A DNA stretch of 64,000 nucleotides from Bombardia bombarda (Eukaryota; Ascomycota; Sordariomycetes; Sordariales; Lasiosphaeriaceae): the NCBI GenBank assembly GCA_030512295.1, contig JAULSR010000001.1, positions 8,455,001 to 8,519,000 of the forward strand, given 5' to 3'. The translations under genes were made by a program, and so were the position numbers. The notes beneath the pieces were generated by a model, which saw nothing but the letters and a program-made list of their open reading frames with translations, ran no database searches and was not told the DNA's origin. Positions 32,596 through 42,694 of the stretch are shown here, in pieces. Numbering within the stretch: position 1 is the first letter of the stretch; every line of letters starts with the position of its first letter.

Positions 32596-33480
32596 ATGGA
32601 CTCAGATATCCCACCACCACCACCACCACCACCACCACCAGGCCCCGAACCTCTCAACTTCCCCCTCCACGACGCCCTCAAGCTCGAGCCCCATCTCCCA
32701 CCACCCCTACCTTCTCTCCCTCACCATCACAATGACAGCCGCCAAGCACCACCACCACCACCACCCCGCCCCTTCGTAACCCTAACCTTCGCCACTTCCC
32801 TAGACTCATCCCTCGCCCTCGCGCCCGGCGTCCGCACCATCCTCTCGGGCCCCCAGTCCAAGGCCATGACGCACTTCCTCCGCAGCCGACACGCGGCCAT
32901 CTGCGTCGGCGTCGGCACCGCCCTCGCCGACGACCCGGGCCTCAACTGTCGTCTCTCCTCTACCAGCGGTGGTACACAGCACCAGCCCCGCCCCATCGTC
33001 ATCGACCCGCACGCCCGCTGGGCTATCACGGAAGACGCCAAGGTGCTGCAGCTGGCGCGCGCGGGCCAGGGGCTCGCGCCGATTATTGTCGTTGCCGAGG
33101 GGACGGAGCCGCCTGCGGAGCGGAGGGCGCTGCTTGAGAGGCATGGGGGACGGTTTCTGTTTGTTGAGGCGAGGGCGGATGGCGGCGGTGGCGGGAGGAG
33201 GTTCGGATGGGAGGATGTGCTGGCGGCGGTGGCGGCGGAGGGGCTGGAGAGCATCATGATTGAGGGCGGGGGGCAGATTATCAACTCGCTGCTGACGCCG
33301 CCGGACAGTGGGCTGATCGACTCGGTTATTGTTACGATTGCGCCGACGTGGCTGGGGCAGGGCGGGGTGGTTGTGTCACCGGCGAGGGCGACGGCGAACG
33401 CGGCGTCGTTGAGGCTTACGGGGGTTGAGTGGCATCCGCTGGGGGAGGATGTGGTTTTGTGTGGGAGGATATCGCGGTGA
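32596..33480 (+). CDS. RIB7: 2,5-diamino-6-ribosylamino-pyrimidinone 5'-phosphate reductase (riboflavin synthesis)
   Basis: Intronless, 294 residues, similar to fungal RIB7 except for a Pro-rich leader made by ten CCA triplets (32611-32640). The RibD C-terminal/dihydrofolate-reductase-like domain is clear: FVTLTFATSLDSSLALAPGV at the first strand, then the NADPH-binding region KAMTHFLRSRHAAICVGVGT with ALADDPGLNCRL. Next come RPIVIDPHARWAI, APIIVVAEGTEPPAERRALL, the GLESIMIEGGGQIINSLL core and the end GVEWHPLGEDVVLCGRIS. It catalyses the second step of the fungal riboflavin pathway, reducing the ribosyl side chain with NADPH before deamination. Fungi use this reductase-first order, unlike bacteria. 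The leader is probably disordered and not needed for catalysis. Confidence 0.92.
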   Translation: MDSDIPPPPPPPPPPGPEPLNFPLHDALKLEPHLPPPLPSLPHHHNDSRQAPPPPPPRPFVTLTFATSLDSSLALAPGVRTILSGPQSKAMTHFLRSRHAAICVGVGTALADDPGLNCRLSSTSGGTQHQPRPIVIDPHARWAITEDAKVLQLARAGQGLAPIIVVAEGTEPPAERRALLERHGGRFLFVEARADGGGGGRRFGWEDVLAAVAAEGLESIMIEGGGQIINSLLTPPDSGLIDSVIVTIAPTWLGQGGVVVSPARATANAASLRLTGVEWHPLGEDVVLCGRISR

Positions 33481-33672
33481 TAAGGGTGTGGTGTGTATGT
33501 GAGATAGGTTTATGACGAGTACCGGAACTGATGGCATGACGAGGACATAATTGAGAGAGAGCTTGGTGGTGATATTCAGTCACAATTGCTCACAACACAT
33601 TCAGTTTTGATCGTAGTGTATTCCAAACACTTGAGATACATAACACACACTCTGCTGGTATCGAGTAAATCC

Positions 33673-35467
33673 TTAGAGGTGTCCCCGCAGCTTGATCTCG
33701 AGCCAGCGAAACGGCAGGTACAACAAGCCGGTAACCACAAACGCCATCTCAAACCCAATATCCCCCGTCCTCTCCGCAATCGGACCCGTGTACCAAGTCT
33801 CGGCCATGCCCGGGACGACAAGCGCCAGACTCCCCAGGGACGCGCCCAGCGCCGCGATCCCCGGCGGCAGCTTACCGCCGACATTCCAGATGGCGTGGTC
33901 GTACGTGGCATAATCCATCCTGCGAAAGACAACCAGCTCTATAATAAGCACGGCGTCGAAACAGCCGGCCCAGTATCCGATGACGGCGAGGAAGTTGATC
34001 ATGCTCGACTCCCACTCCTGGGCGGCGCGGATGGCAAACGGGATCATGAAGGCCATGGTGACGAGGATGAAGATGAATCGGTGCACCTTAGCGAAGAAGG
34101 GGACGAGCATCTGCAGGTTGAGTGACACGCTGTACATGGAGATGGCTATGTTGCCGATGACGCTGAGCGCTAGCAGGACCAGCACGAACTTGCCGAACCC
34201 GCCTGCCGGTGCGAGCATCTCAAACATGACGCCGCCGATGCCCGTAACGCTGTATGCTGCGTTCCATGAGGGCACATTAGTTACGGCACCGCCGATGGCA
34301 GCGCCCAAGACGAGTAAGGGGACTGAGGGGAGGAGTAGGCCGAGGTATATGTAGAGGAATATTTTGAGCCTATTACTTTGAGGTCAGCCGGGGTTGTAGT
34401 CAGTCGTAAGGGAGATAGTGGGGTAATCATAGCAGTACGTACTTTGACACACCCCGCGGGTTGTGATATATCGAGTAATCCGAGACGGTCCCGCCAAATG
34501 TGATAAAGTAGCCGGCAATCAGGCCGCCGTAGGAGAGAACCTGCTGGGGCGTCGAGGGCGGTACTTCGCTTTGTAGGTGGAGATATTTACCCCCGAACCC
34601 GACAGCGATGACGAGAGCTATCAGGTTGGGGATCCACGTCCAGCGTTCCCAGAAGTGGACGGCCTTGAATCCCAGCAGCGAGACGGCGAAGGAGACGAGG
34701 CAGGTGATGATGATGCCGATATTGACGCTGACGTTGTCGGGGTTCAGGGACGCGATGGTCTGGCCGCCGACAACAGCCGAGACGAGCGAGAAGCCTGTCA
34801 CGGTTGCGGCATTCAGGAGAAGGGGGACGGTGATTAGATAGCGTCTTTTTTGGGGTGTTAATTAAAATGATTGGACTTCTTGTAGTCTGATGTCGTGTTG
34901 ACAACTCACCCAAAAGAATACCTGGCTTGTACGAGCTGCCTCAAGCCGGTTTCCATCCCGCCAATACCCATGAAGGCGGGAGGGATACAAGTAAGGAGGG
35001 CAAAGAACAGGATGACGAGAGACGAGTCTCGCAGACTCATTCCGAACTCGAGGGTGGCTAGCATGCCAGTTGGGACCCTAAAGAATACGTAGACAAACTA
35101 TTTTAGCATACTAAACCCTCTGAGAAGAGAAAAATGGACAAGATACTTACGGTAATAGGCACAAGAGACAGGTGAAGAAGACGGTGAACAAGTTGCTGTA
35201 CTGGGTCGAGGTCCGCTGCCCGACGGGGACGGGCTTGATCCCATTCTCTTCTATGCCAGCGTCCAGAAGCCTCTGGTACCACTTTGAGTTGGTCTCGGGA
35301 TGGAGTTCGTAAACTTCGCCATCCTTGACAGCTAGTTTTGATATGAAGTCGATGGTTCCTGGATAATGACGACTTTTTTCATGGTTGTGCGTGTGTGGCT
35401 CGCCCCCCAGTTGTTGCTTTTCGACGTCGGGCACGCCAGAATGGCCTGTCCCCTGGGTAGGAGTCAT
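33673..35467 (-). CDS. fcyB: purine-cytosine permease, NCS1 family (Fcy2/FcyB type)
   Basis: Exons 35467-35151, 35077-34910, 34844-34443 and 34369-33673 join in phase, giving 527 residues. A cytosolic N-terminus (HPETNSKWYQRLLDAGIEEN, then GIKPVPVGQRTSTQYSNLF) precedes helix 1 FFTCLLCLLPVPTGMLATLE. Diagnostic stretches: LVILFFALLTCIPPAFMGIG, GLRQLVQARYSFG, VPLLLNAATVTGFSLVSAVV, FGGTVSDYSIYHNPRGVS and LPPGIAALGASLGSLALVVP. Twelve helices, plasma membrane; family members import cytosine, adenine, guanine and hypoxanthine with protons. The TGM...GMSLRD and SYGG-like motifs place it with Fcy rather than the Fur (uracil/allantoin) group. Two GATA motifs lie 160-190 bases upstream, in line with nitrogen-source control. 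FcyB or a close paralogue cannot be separated by eye. Confidence 0.9.
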
Positions 35468-35633
35468 GATCACCTCAGGTAGTCCTAGCTATGAGGTATT
35501 CTTAAGAGGGTCAAATGGAAGATGGGCTGCTCAGGCATGTATGCTGCTGGGAAGAGACATAATAAAGGGTATAAAGGGTAGACGTGTGGGCAGCTAGCAG
35601 GAAGGACAAAGTTGAGAACTGGGTAAGAGTTAC

Positions 35634-35639
35634 TTATCT
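35634..35639 (-). promoter_or_regulatory. GATA-factor motif (AGATAA on the minus strand)
   Basis: WGATAR core about 170 bases upstream of the purine-cytosine permease start and in the orientation of that gene. AreA/NIT-2 type nitrogen regulators bind such sites, usually in pairs. Confidence 0.4.
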
Positions 35640-35647
35640 TGAGTTAC

Positions 35648-35653
35648 CTATCA
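35648..35653 (-). promoter_or_regulatory. second GATA-factor motif (TGATAG on the minus strand)
   Basis: Eight bases from the first GATA motif and in the same orientation. Closely spaced pairs are the form generally bound well by fungal nitrogen GATA factors. The assignment rests on sequence and the neighbouring nucleobase permease only. Confidence 0.4.
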
Positions 35654-35806
35654 TCTGAACTTTGTCGTGCCTTACCTTCTTCCTCCACTGTTTTCAGATC
35701 CCGCATTCCTTGCCTCTCTGAGGAGAAGGAGAGCGGGACCGGGATGAAAGGGGACGATCTAAGCAGCATGACGGAGAGTGACCTGGTCGAACCCGGAATA
35801 CTGCAT

Positions 35807-35836
35807 CTACCTAGGTCTACCTAGGTCTACCTAGGG
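35807..35836 (+). repeat. three tandem CTACCTAGGT units
   Basis: A 10-bp unit in three copies, the last with a final G for T. Each unit holds the palindrome CCTAGG (AvrII-type site), so the array is partly self-complementary. Confidence 0.85.
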
Positions 35837-36042
35837 CAAGAGGACAGCTGGGGGTGGCCAAACTACCTGACCGATCTACGAAAAGACCTTTGGCTGGGTA
35901 TCTCATCTTGTTGTGGGGACACTCTCAAGACGGAAGGGCTGAACGGCCCAACGGCCCTGTTATTTTTCTGATAAGAGCAGCGCACCGATAGTTGGCGCAG
36001 GAAGAATAATATGTGTACAGTGCAGATACTTTCGTGATCGAG

Positions 36043-36056
36043 CCCCCCCCCCCCCC
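36043..36056 (+). repeat. homopolymer run of 14 C
   Basis: Uninterrupted C14 in the spacer upstream of the purine-cytosine permease. Like the G19 run, its length should be treated as uncertain. Confidence 0.95.
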
Positions 36057-36774
36057 GTGTCGATTGGGCCGAGAATCCGGGGCCAAGGCAGGCTGCAGTC
36101 GTGACTGGCCACACCTGCGCTGATATGCAGACATCACAATGGTGTTGTGCAGCATGTCGGCGATGCTCCCCAATGGCAGGGTGCCAATCTTCCAGGGGGG
36201 TTTCCTCTGAGGATGACCGATTTGCCCACCAACGGCCAGATGCTCCATAGCTTCGTCGACAAACGCGGCTTAGTAGCGAATATGCTACATATACCCACTG
36301 GAACTAAGAGCTGTGTGTATGCCATGCACGCCCGAGAAGGAAAGGTCGCCACGGCCCTCCCGCCCAGGTACGAACATGGCCGTTAACTGATTTAAGAAGT
36401 CGGCTCCCGCGCGTGTAAGGTAATTCCTTTTCTGCTTGATTTCAAATCCACCCTGGAACATGCATGAGTGTGAAAGAACTGGCGGTGTACTGTAGATTAG
36501 GGAGTCTGTAGTGTGCCAGTACGCACGTAGTGAATGCGGTGCCACGTTGCCTCTGTCCCGAGAGACCGGATATAGAGGAGCAACAAAAAGGAGTAAAACA
36601 GACTGTTGGGTAAGAATCTCGGCCGTGATTGCTTTTTGCGGCAAATCAATGCGGGCTGCAGCTTCGGATCCAAACTGTCGGGCACAAGGACGAGGCAGGC
36701 TTGGACGGGAAGAATGTTGCTTGGGTTTGGTAGGAACCCAATTGGCAAGCCGGCGGCAGCTGACGGCAACCACT

Positions 36775-36817
36775 AGACTGCGCCAGACTGCACCAGACTG
36801 CACCAAACTGCACCAGA
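36775..36817 (+). repeat. tandem 10-bp AGACTGCACC repeats
   Basis: About four copies of a 10-base unit with one or two substitutions each. Intergenic; no associated coding sequence. Confidence 0.7.
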
Positions 36818-37540
36818 GGTGCGGGGCTGGAAACCTAAAAACAGCCCAGGAAGGAACCAACAACGTCTTTTGCCAATCCTGAGCCCTCGCTTGTCATCTT
36901 CGGCAGTTCGATTCCATGTCTTCCTTTTTTTAGGTTGTTGTGACCGAGTTATCAGTCCGGGTTTGTAGACACCCTCTTTTCTGGCTTCGCCGTGATCATG
37001 TCTGGAAGTGAAGCCGATCGGACATGGCCACAGTGACAGCTCACAGCAACGGTACGGGCCGACAGACTGGGTTGCTTCTACTCCGAATCGGCGGGATTAG
37101 ACGGGCATAATTCTCTTAATCAAGGAGAATGTTTGCTTGTAGCAACCGAAAAAATAATCAAGACTTTTTAAATTGTGGTGATAGTCTCATGAACTTGGAC
37201 CAGCTGTACGCTACGCACACGCACACGCACACGCCCACCTGACCACCCGCCCCCTGTAATCCAATGCCAGTTGCTGCTGTAGGTTAGGGTGGGGTGTGTC
37301 GTTGGTAGGAGCGGGGGTGTGGCAGCTGATCTGACATGGATTCATCATTCATGGCTGCGGGGCACACGGACACACGCAGACCACCACCTCTGAGCACAAC
37401 AGTTGGCCCCGACTTCACATGATATTGAAGTTGATTTAAGAATTTACAGCACTCGTTTCCCTCCACCTGCTCTGGATTGAAGAACCTGCCAGATTTACAA
37501 GACCTTTGTCCTATCACTTTATTTATGAAAAGCCCCCGCC

Positions 37541-39664
37541 ATGGCAGACAACGGAGACGAGACCACCGATACGGAAAAAAGAGACGGCCCTGGCCGTGAT
37601 GCTAGTGCTACCACAGTCGATGGCCAGCCATCAGCTTCGATGGATCATTCTGCAACCCGTCATTATCCCCTTGACATCCCCAGCACCCCCTTCAGGCGCT
37701 ATCATCATCGCCTTCTCACAGCACGCGACATCATGGTTCACCGCATAATGGCAGATTTCATGAACCCCTCCAGAGTCATGGCCAAGACTTACGACAGCTA
37801 CAGCATGTCCCCTACCGATCGAGATAAACAGCATCAGGCTGACATTTCAGTCATCAGCCGGATGCTTTTCACCAATTATGCTAATACCCCGCGAGGCGGA
37901 ACATATACATCGGGCGAACGTGTGCTGGATCTGGTTATGCGTCACTACATGGAGACGGATGATGCAGCCTTAAGGATGTGGATATCACATGCAGCCATCC
38001 CCCGCCTTCCGGACGACCAGCGGCCTGTAGATCCGAATGCTTGGCGCAACATTGGGTCAAGTACCACACGCCAAGGTGCTGTCGCTGCCCTCCACTCACA
38101 GATTGAGCGACAGAGAAAGCAAGCAGGCAAGGTCCTTACCGACGAAGGTGTCGAGCACCTGCGTAGCCTTCAACGCAAGTTGGCCGTGCAAGATCAGCTC
38201 CGGCTCTATGATGGAGGTGCATCCGTGACAACCCTGCGGCAACATATAGACAAAGGAAATGTTGGCAGACATGACACTAAGCGCGGTTTAGGCCTGAAAG
38301 AGAGTCGCTGGACAATGACGCGGCAGAACAAGGATGTGCTGTTACTTGACTGGCCCGAGAAGAGCTCTTCTACGCGCCTCACAATGAATCCGAGGTGGGA
38401 GGACAGGAACAGGAACGGTCTGTCCTATATATCCGGTCTGGTTCAGATCATGCCAAACGCAGACCTGACCCCGAAACCGGATCGGGGACGCAACAGTGAT
38501 GGCATCTGGTCAACAGGACGAAACGGGCCACCAGTGAAAGGAGGCGAAGATGGGGCAGGGAAGCCGCTGGACGCCCGATATGGACGCCCACGCAGACGAT
38601 GTACCAGTGAACCGCCACCTGGGAGCTTTGCGGTTGCGGACCTTCCTCAGCCGGATGCGAAGCTGCTTGATTCTACTAAGTGGCGAATCAAATTCCCCCG
38701 GATGACGCTCGCCCAGCTTGATAGAAGATCGAGAAGACGCAGTCTAAGCCGCACCAGGATCCAAGAGATGTTTGACTGGGACATAGATCTCGAAGAATTG
38801 AACCAGGACTCCCCATGGTCTGGCTATACCGAGGACACAAGGCCCACGAAGTTGAAACCGGCCAAAAGGCGTCGGGCCGGCCTCGGAGCATCATCGTCGG
38901 CGGAAGGCAAACGGGTCGAGGACCTGCCGCTCCGCTGCCAAAATTGTTTCAGCATCGCCCATCATACCTCGAAATGCCGTTCGCCTTGTGGACATTGCGG
39001 CGCCCCGAGCCGCAGGGACCAACAAAAGCGCAAATCCAAGCCTGACGACAGACGACCGGGCTATCACGGCGAGCCACACATCGCACCTCAGTGCACCGTG
39101 GCCCCGAGAAACCGGTGCAAGTGCGTGCCGTTCCCGACTTACCACACCGCCGACCGATGTCATATTCCCTGCCGCCGCAACTGCGGCAACAGCGAAAGGC
39201 CTGGCAGCCCCCGCCACCACAATGCCATGCTCTGCAGCTCGCGCTGTTGCATGTGCGGACTGCGAGGCCACAGCGGCAAGAACTGCCGTAACCGCAAGTG
39301 CAGGTGTGGCAGCGCCCACCTCGGGCAAGACTGTACCTGGAACCCAACATGTCGCGTCCCGGGATGCGATAGGTTCTTGTGTGGTCTGCATTGCCGCGAT
39401 TGCGGGACTTCCGAGAGGCCGTTCAACCTGTGGCGGTGCGGTCGCTGTCTCGGCCATGATGGCCCATTACCAGACAGCATGCAGTACCCCCAGTCTGTTG
39501 ACAGGAAGAAACATCGACAGGGACAGCATGGTAGAGAACAGGATGTCAAGTGGATGAAGCTCGGCTCGCCATCCGAAACGCAAACACCGCCCACGCTAGT
39601 AGTGTCATCGCAAGAAGGCGGAAGCTCAGAAAGCATATTTGGTGACCCGCGAACTCAGCACTGA
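37541..39664 (+). CDS. uncharacterised protein with CCHC zinc knuckles and a Cys-rich C-terminus
   Basis: Intronless 707-codon frame from an ATG in good context (CCGCCATGG). Residues 1-460 are basic and polar without a known domain; there is a folded-looking stretch (RMLFTNYANTPRGG, GERVLDLVMRHYMETDDAAL) at about 105-145. From residue about 466 the protein turns cysteine-rich. CQNCFSIAHHTSKC fits the CX2CX4HX4C zinc-knuckle exactly, and CCMCGLRGHSGKNC at about 568 fits it again. CGHCGAPS, CRRNCGNSE, CRCGSAHLGQDC and CRVPGCDRFLCGLHC add further metal-ligand pairs. Zinc knuckles usually bind single-stranded nucleic acid, so an RNA-related role is the natural guess. No reverse transcriptase, integrase or helicase motif accompanies it, and no gag-like capsid could be recognised, so a retrotransposon origin is possible but not shown. 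Confidence 0.7.
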   Translation: MADNGDETTDTEKRDGPGRDASATTVDGQPSASMDHSATRHYPLDIPSTPFRRYHHRLLTARDIMVHRIMADFMNPSRVMAKTYDSYSMSPTDRDKQHQADISVISRMLFTNYANTPRGGTYTSGERVLDLVMRHYMETDDAALRMWISHAAIPRLPDDQRPVDPNAWRNIGSSTTRQGAVAALHSQIERQRKQAGKVLTDEGVEHLRSLQRKLAVQDQLRLYDGGASVTTLRQHIDKGNVGRHDTKRGLGLKESRWTMTRQNKDVLLLDWPEKSSSTRLTMNPRWEDRNRNGLSYISGLVQIMPNADLTPKPDRGRNSDGIWSTGRNGPPVKGGEDGAGKPLDARYGRPRRRCTSEPPPGSFAVADLPQPDAKLLDSTKWRIKFPRMTLAQLDRRSRRRSLSRTRIQEMFDWDIDLEELNQDSPWSGYTEDTRPTKLKPAKRRRAGLGASSSAEGKRVEDLPLRCQNCFSIAHHTSKCRSPCGHCGAPSRRDQQKRKSKPDDRRPGYHGEPHIAPQCTVAPRNRCKCVPFPTYHTADRCHIPCRRNCGNSERPGSPRHHNAMLCSSRCCMCGLRGHSGKNCRNRKCRCGSAHLGQDCTWNPTCRVPGCDRFLCGLHCRDCGTSERPFNLWRCGRCLGHDGPLPDSMQYPQSVDRKKHRQGQHGREQDVKWMKLGSPSETQTPPTLVVSSQEGGSSESIFGDPRTQH

Positions 39665-40903
39665 GGTAAATGAGGACCTGTACAGTCTTGTAGGCGAGGC
39701 TTGACGATAGAAACTGACTTACGATATAATATGACACCGCAAACGACGAAAGAGGCATATGGAGCAGCTGTCTAGTGGGATTGGATAGAACAATCGCGCG
39801 ACTGCCTACGCCTGAAAGGATAGGAGGTCGAACTTTCATTGATACCTATTTCGAGGTATATGTTTACTAGGATATCTCAGCGATAGAGTCTGGTTATTAA
39901 GATAACGACACAAGACACATGAATGAATGACTGGATGAGCTTGGGCACACATGATTGGAGACATAAAGCACAGCACAATACATCATTAGTGATAATTTGC
40001 ATACATTTAATTAGCGCCATAATCACAACCAACATTGTTTTGTCAAACATCTTGTTCATTTCCAACATAGGAGTCGTGAGCATCTTTACAACAAACGCGA
40101 ACATCACCAAACCCTAAAAAAGACAAATGAATAAACTGTCAAGGACCACAATGGTCCGGTTATTCGCCCACAAATCATCGAGAAAGTAAAGAAAGTAAGG
40201 GATGTGTACAAACACATGTATCTACCATTCCTACACCATTTACACAACTGCCGCCGCTAATGAGTGCGGTGCGATTGGACCCCAGCGTCATCGCCGTTGA
40301 GTATCCCAGTTTCCCTTTTCCCGCCCTTCGCTCGATCCAAGCCGGCAATTTGGTACGTAGCTCAAAGCAGATAACCCATCGCGTCGCAGCGTCACAGCTG
40401 TACGAATCTATGTCCCTTGACCATAGACATGTTTACTTACATACAGCTCAGCTCAGCACAGTGATACTGTTGCCGCCGAGAAGCAGTAAACAAAATGACA
40501 GAAAGGAGATGTTGGTAGTAACCAAACACCACAGTATCTTCAAAGGTAAGAGATAGGAGGTAGACAGACCATCGTCAAAAAGAAACTGAAGGGAAGAATC
40601 CAATCCAACCCAGCTAGCTCAGCCAGCCAACCAACTAGCCGGTTATACAGAATAGAAAGAAAAGAACCCAGCCCACCAAACCAAGTAAAACTCCAACTCC
40701 ATACATCCAGTTTGCTCATATGCTCGCTCACTCCAGTAACTAGCCGATTCGCGAGTCAGACGAGAAAACAAGGTATGTGCATGTCAGTATACCAAAGGAA
40801 AATAATGTACTCAAAACATAGTCCTCTATCTCTTCTGTGCTTTTCACTCACCCGCCCACCTACCCTGTGGTAAATGATTCGTCTCAATCTGTTGAACCCA
40901 ACA
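39665..40903. other. convergent intergenic region
   Basis: Tail-to-tail spacer between the zinc-knuckle gene (+) and the hypothetical gene (-). A/T-rich, with small open frames (such as 39923-40117, hydrophobic) that lack support. No RNA gene seen. Confidence 0.5.
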
Positions 40904-42694
40904 TCAAAGAATCTCATCATCGCTCTCCCACATCCCCGCTATCCCTCCTCCTCCTCCTCCTCCTCCCGCTCCAACCCCACCACCCCCACCACCATCATCC
41001 AGCACCTCAACAGTCGTACCCAACGCCTCCTTGCCCTGCCGAATCATATTAAGCAGCCGGGCATTAAACGCGTCGATATTTTTATCCGTATCCCGCTCCG
41101 CGGCGAGCTTCCTCTGCGCGAGATGTTTCGCCTCTGCATCCAACCGCGGACTGGCCACAATCTCATTAGGATCGATCAGGCTGCGGCGCATCGTCGAGGC
41201 CACCGACGCATTACTCTCCCTGCGGCGGTGATGGTAGCTCTTGATCGGCGACGGCGACGGCATGACGGGGGAGTGCATCCGCATGCTCTGGCGCGAGGTG
41301 GGGCGCGAGGATGGCAAGGGGATGCCAGAGGTGAAGGAAAGTGGGCTCGGGCGGCTGTGTTGTTGATGTTGTGGTTGCGGTAGTTGTGGCAGTTGTTGCT
41401 GTGGGGCTGGGACGGGGATCCGACTGGGTGTTGTCAGTTGTGGTGTAAAGTGAGTGACAGGTGTCCGTGGCTGCGCAAAGCTTGCAGGTTCGCGACGTAT
41501 GAGGGTCGGACTGGGTGATCCGGAGCGCGACATCCGGAGTGAGGTGCGCGCGCTCCGGTGAAAGGTTGGCGTGCTGGCGCCGAGTCTGGACACGGGAACG
41601 CTCATGCGCCTGCCTGGGCTAGAAGCGACATGGTGTTGTGAGGAGTATCCGCCAGATTGGCGGCTGCGTATTGTCTCTGCTGGCCTGTGAGGGGGGACTC
41701 TGGGTAGGGACGAGGCAAAACTTCGGGGCTTGGGGTCTTGAGGTTCGTCTACAAGCACCCAGTTCCGCACTAGCTCGTCCTTGCACTCGCTGGTCTGTCT
41801 GCGCTTCGCAGCGGGCCGCGAGGTCGGGTCGGGTGTGCTGATCTCGCGGTATTGGGGCGAGTACGACCTGTAATCTGGCTGCGGTTGTGGTGTGAATTCC
41901 AGGGGAGATTGCGCAAAGTAATCTGTTCGCGGTTGGTTGGAATACTCCCGGTTTCCTGGGTCGAAGGGGGTATGGTAGGTCTGGAGGGGAGTCGGCAGGT
42001 CGTTGTCATTATCACCCCATGCCTTGCCGGTTTGCGAAACAGTAGATCCGTTGACGTCGTATGCTTCTCCCCCTCCGGCCTGAAACCCTCGGAATGCTCC
42101 GTTTTTGCAAAACTCCCAGACCTTGCCCATAACACCCCCCAATGTACTGAATGCGAAGGTGCTCCATCCCGCCGAGTTGGGCTGGCTTGGTTTGTGTAGG
42201 CCGAGGCCGCTATCGGCGAGCTGGACGGATGGCGACTCGCATTCGTCAGGTGCATTCTTCGGGCCTAAGGCTCTCCTGTAGTCAACATCAGAGTAAACGC
42301 TGTCCTCCAGTCTGCCATTCATGTTATCGCCACCACTTTGAAAACCTCCGGGGGTGACGTTAATCTGGCCGGCCAGAGTGTATCTGATCTGGCGGCCGGA
42401 ACCGGCTGTCCTGTCATCGTCTCTCGCCTCGTTTGCGCCATCCATATCCATGTTCCAGCCGGTCGGGGTCGATTCTCTCGTTGCGGCGCGCTTCCGTTTT
42501 ATCGTGCCGCCAGCCGGTGTGGTGGCCATAGAGATGTCGGAGTAGAGGCTGCCGGTGGATTTGCCAAGATTATAACTCGATGCCGAGGGCGAAACGGGCG
42601 GGCGAAATATGCCGGCGCTCAGAGCTTGGCCGGTTCCCGACACTGGCTCGAAGTGGTATGCGCCAGGCATGTGAAAGTCTGCTGGGAGCGCCAT
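40904..42694 (-). CDS. uncharacterised Sordariomycete protein
   Basis: A single open frame. The start is placed at 42694 because GCCATGG is a strong initiation context and MALPADFHMPGAYHF looks like the true N-terminus; the frame upstream has no further ATG. 596 residues. Most is disordered, rich in Ser, Pro and Arg, with many SP/TP sites that suggest phosphorylation. A short region (FSTLGGVMGKVWEFCKNGAF) and an acidic/Trp patch (DELVRNWVLVDEP) look conserved-type. The best-ordered part is near the C-terminus: DPNEIVASPRLDAEAKHLAQ followed by a charged helix (KLAAERDTDKNIDAFNARLL), likely coiled coil. It ends with a poly-Gly stretch and the acidic end MWESDDEIL. I do not recognise a family with known function. 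Absence of membrane segments and presence of basic clusters (KRKRAA near residue 65) suggest a nuclear protein, as inference. Confidence 0.7.
   Translation of the reverse strand: MALPADFHMPGAYHFEPVSGTGQALSAGIFRPPVSPSASSYNLGKSTGSLYSDISMATTPAGGTIKRKRAATRESTPTGWNMDMDGANEARDDDRTAGSGRQIRYTLAGQINVTPGGFQSGGDNMNGRLEDSVYSDVDYRRALGPKNAPDECESPSVQLADSGLGLHKPSQPNSAGWSTFAFSTLGGVMGKVWEFCKNGAFRGFQAGGGEAYDVNGSTVSQTGKAWGDNDNDLPTPLQTYHTPFDPGNREYSNQPRTDYFAQSPLEFTPQPQPDYRSYSPQYREISTPDPTSRPAAKRRQTSECKDELVRNWVLVDEPQDPKPRSFASSLPRVPPHRPAETIRSRQSGGYSSQHHVASSPGRRMSVPVSRLGASTPTFHRSARTSLRMSRSGSPSPTLIRREPASFAQPRTPVTHFTPQLTTPSRIPVPAPQQQLPQLPQPQHQQHSRPSPLSFTSGIPLPSSRPTSRQSMRMHSPVMPSPSPIKSYHHRRRESNASVASTMRRSLIDPNEIVASPRLDAEAKHLAQRKLAAERDTDKNIDAFNARLLNMIRQGKEALGTTVEVLDDGGGGGGVGAGGGGGGGGIAGMWESDDEIL

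Larger units (their letters stand above)
35468..37540. other. large divergent intergenic region
   Basis: 2.1 kb between the permease (-) and the zinc-knuckle gene (+). It contains the GATA pair, a 10-bp tandem repeat (35807-35836), a C14 run (36043-36056), a 10-bp AGACTGCACC-type repeat in about four copies (36775-36817) and an ACGCAC repeat near 37213-37233. No gene seen. Confidence 0.5.
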
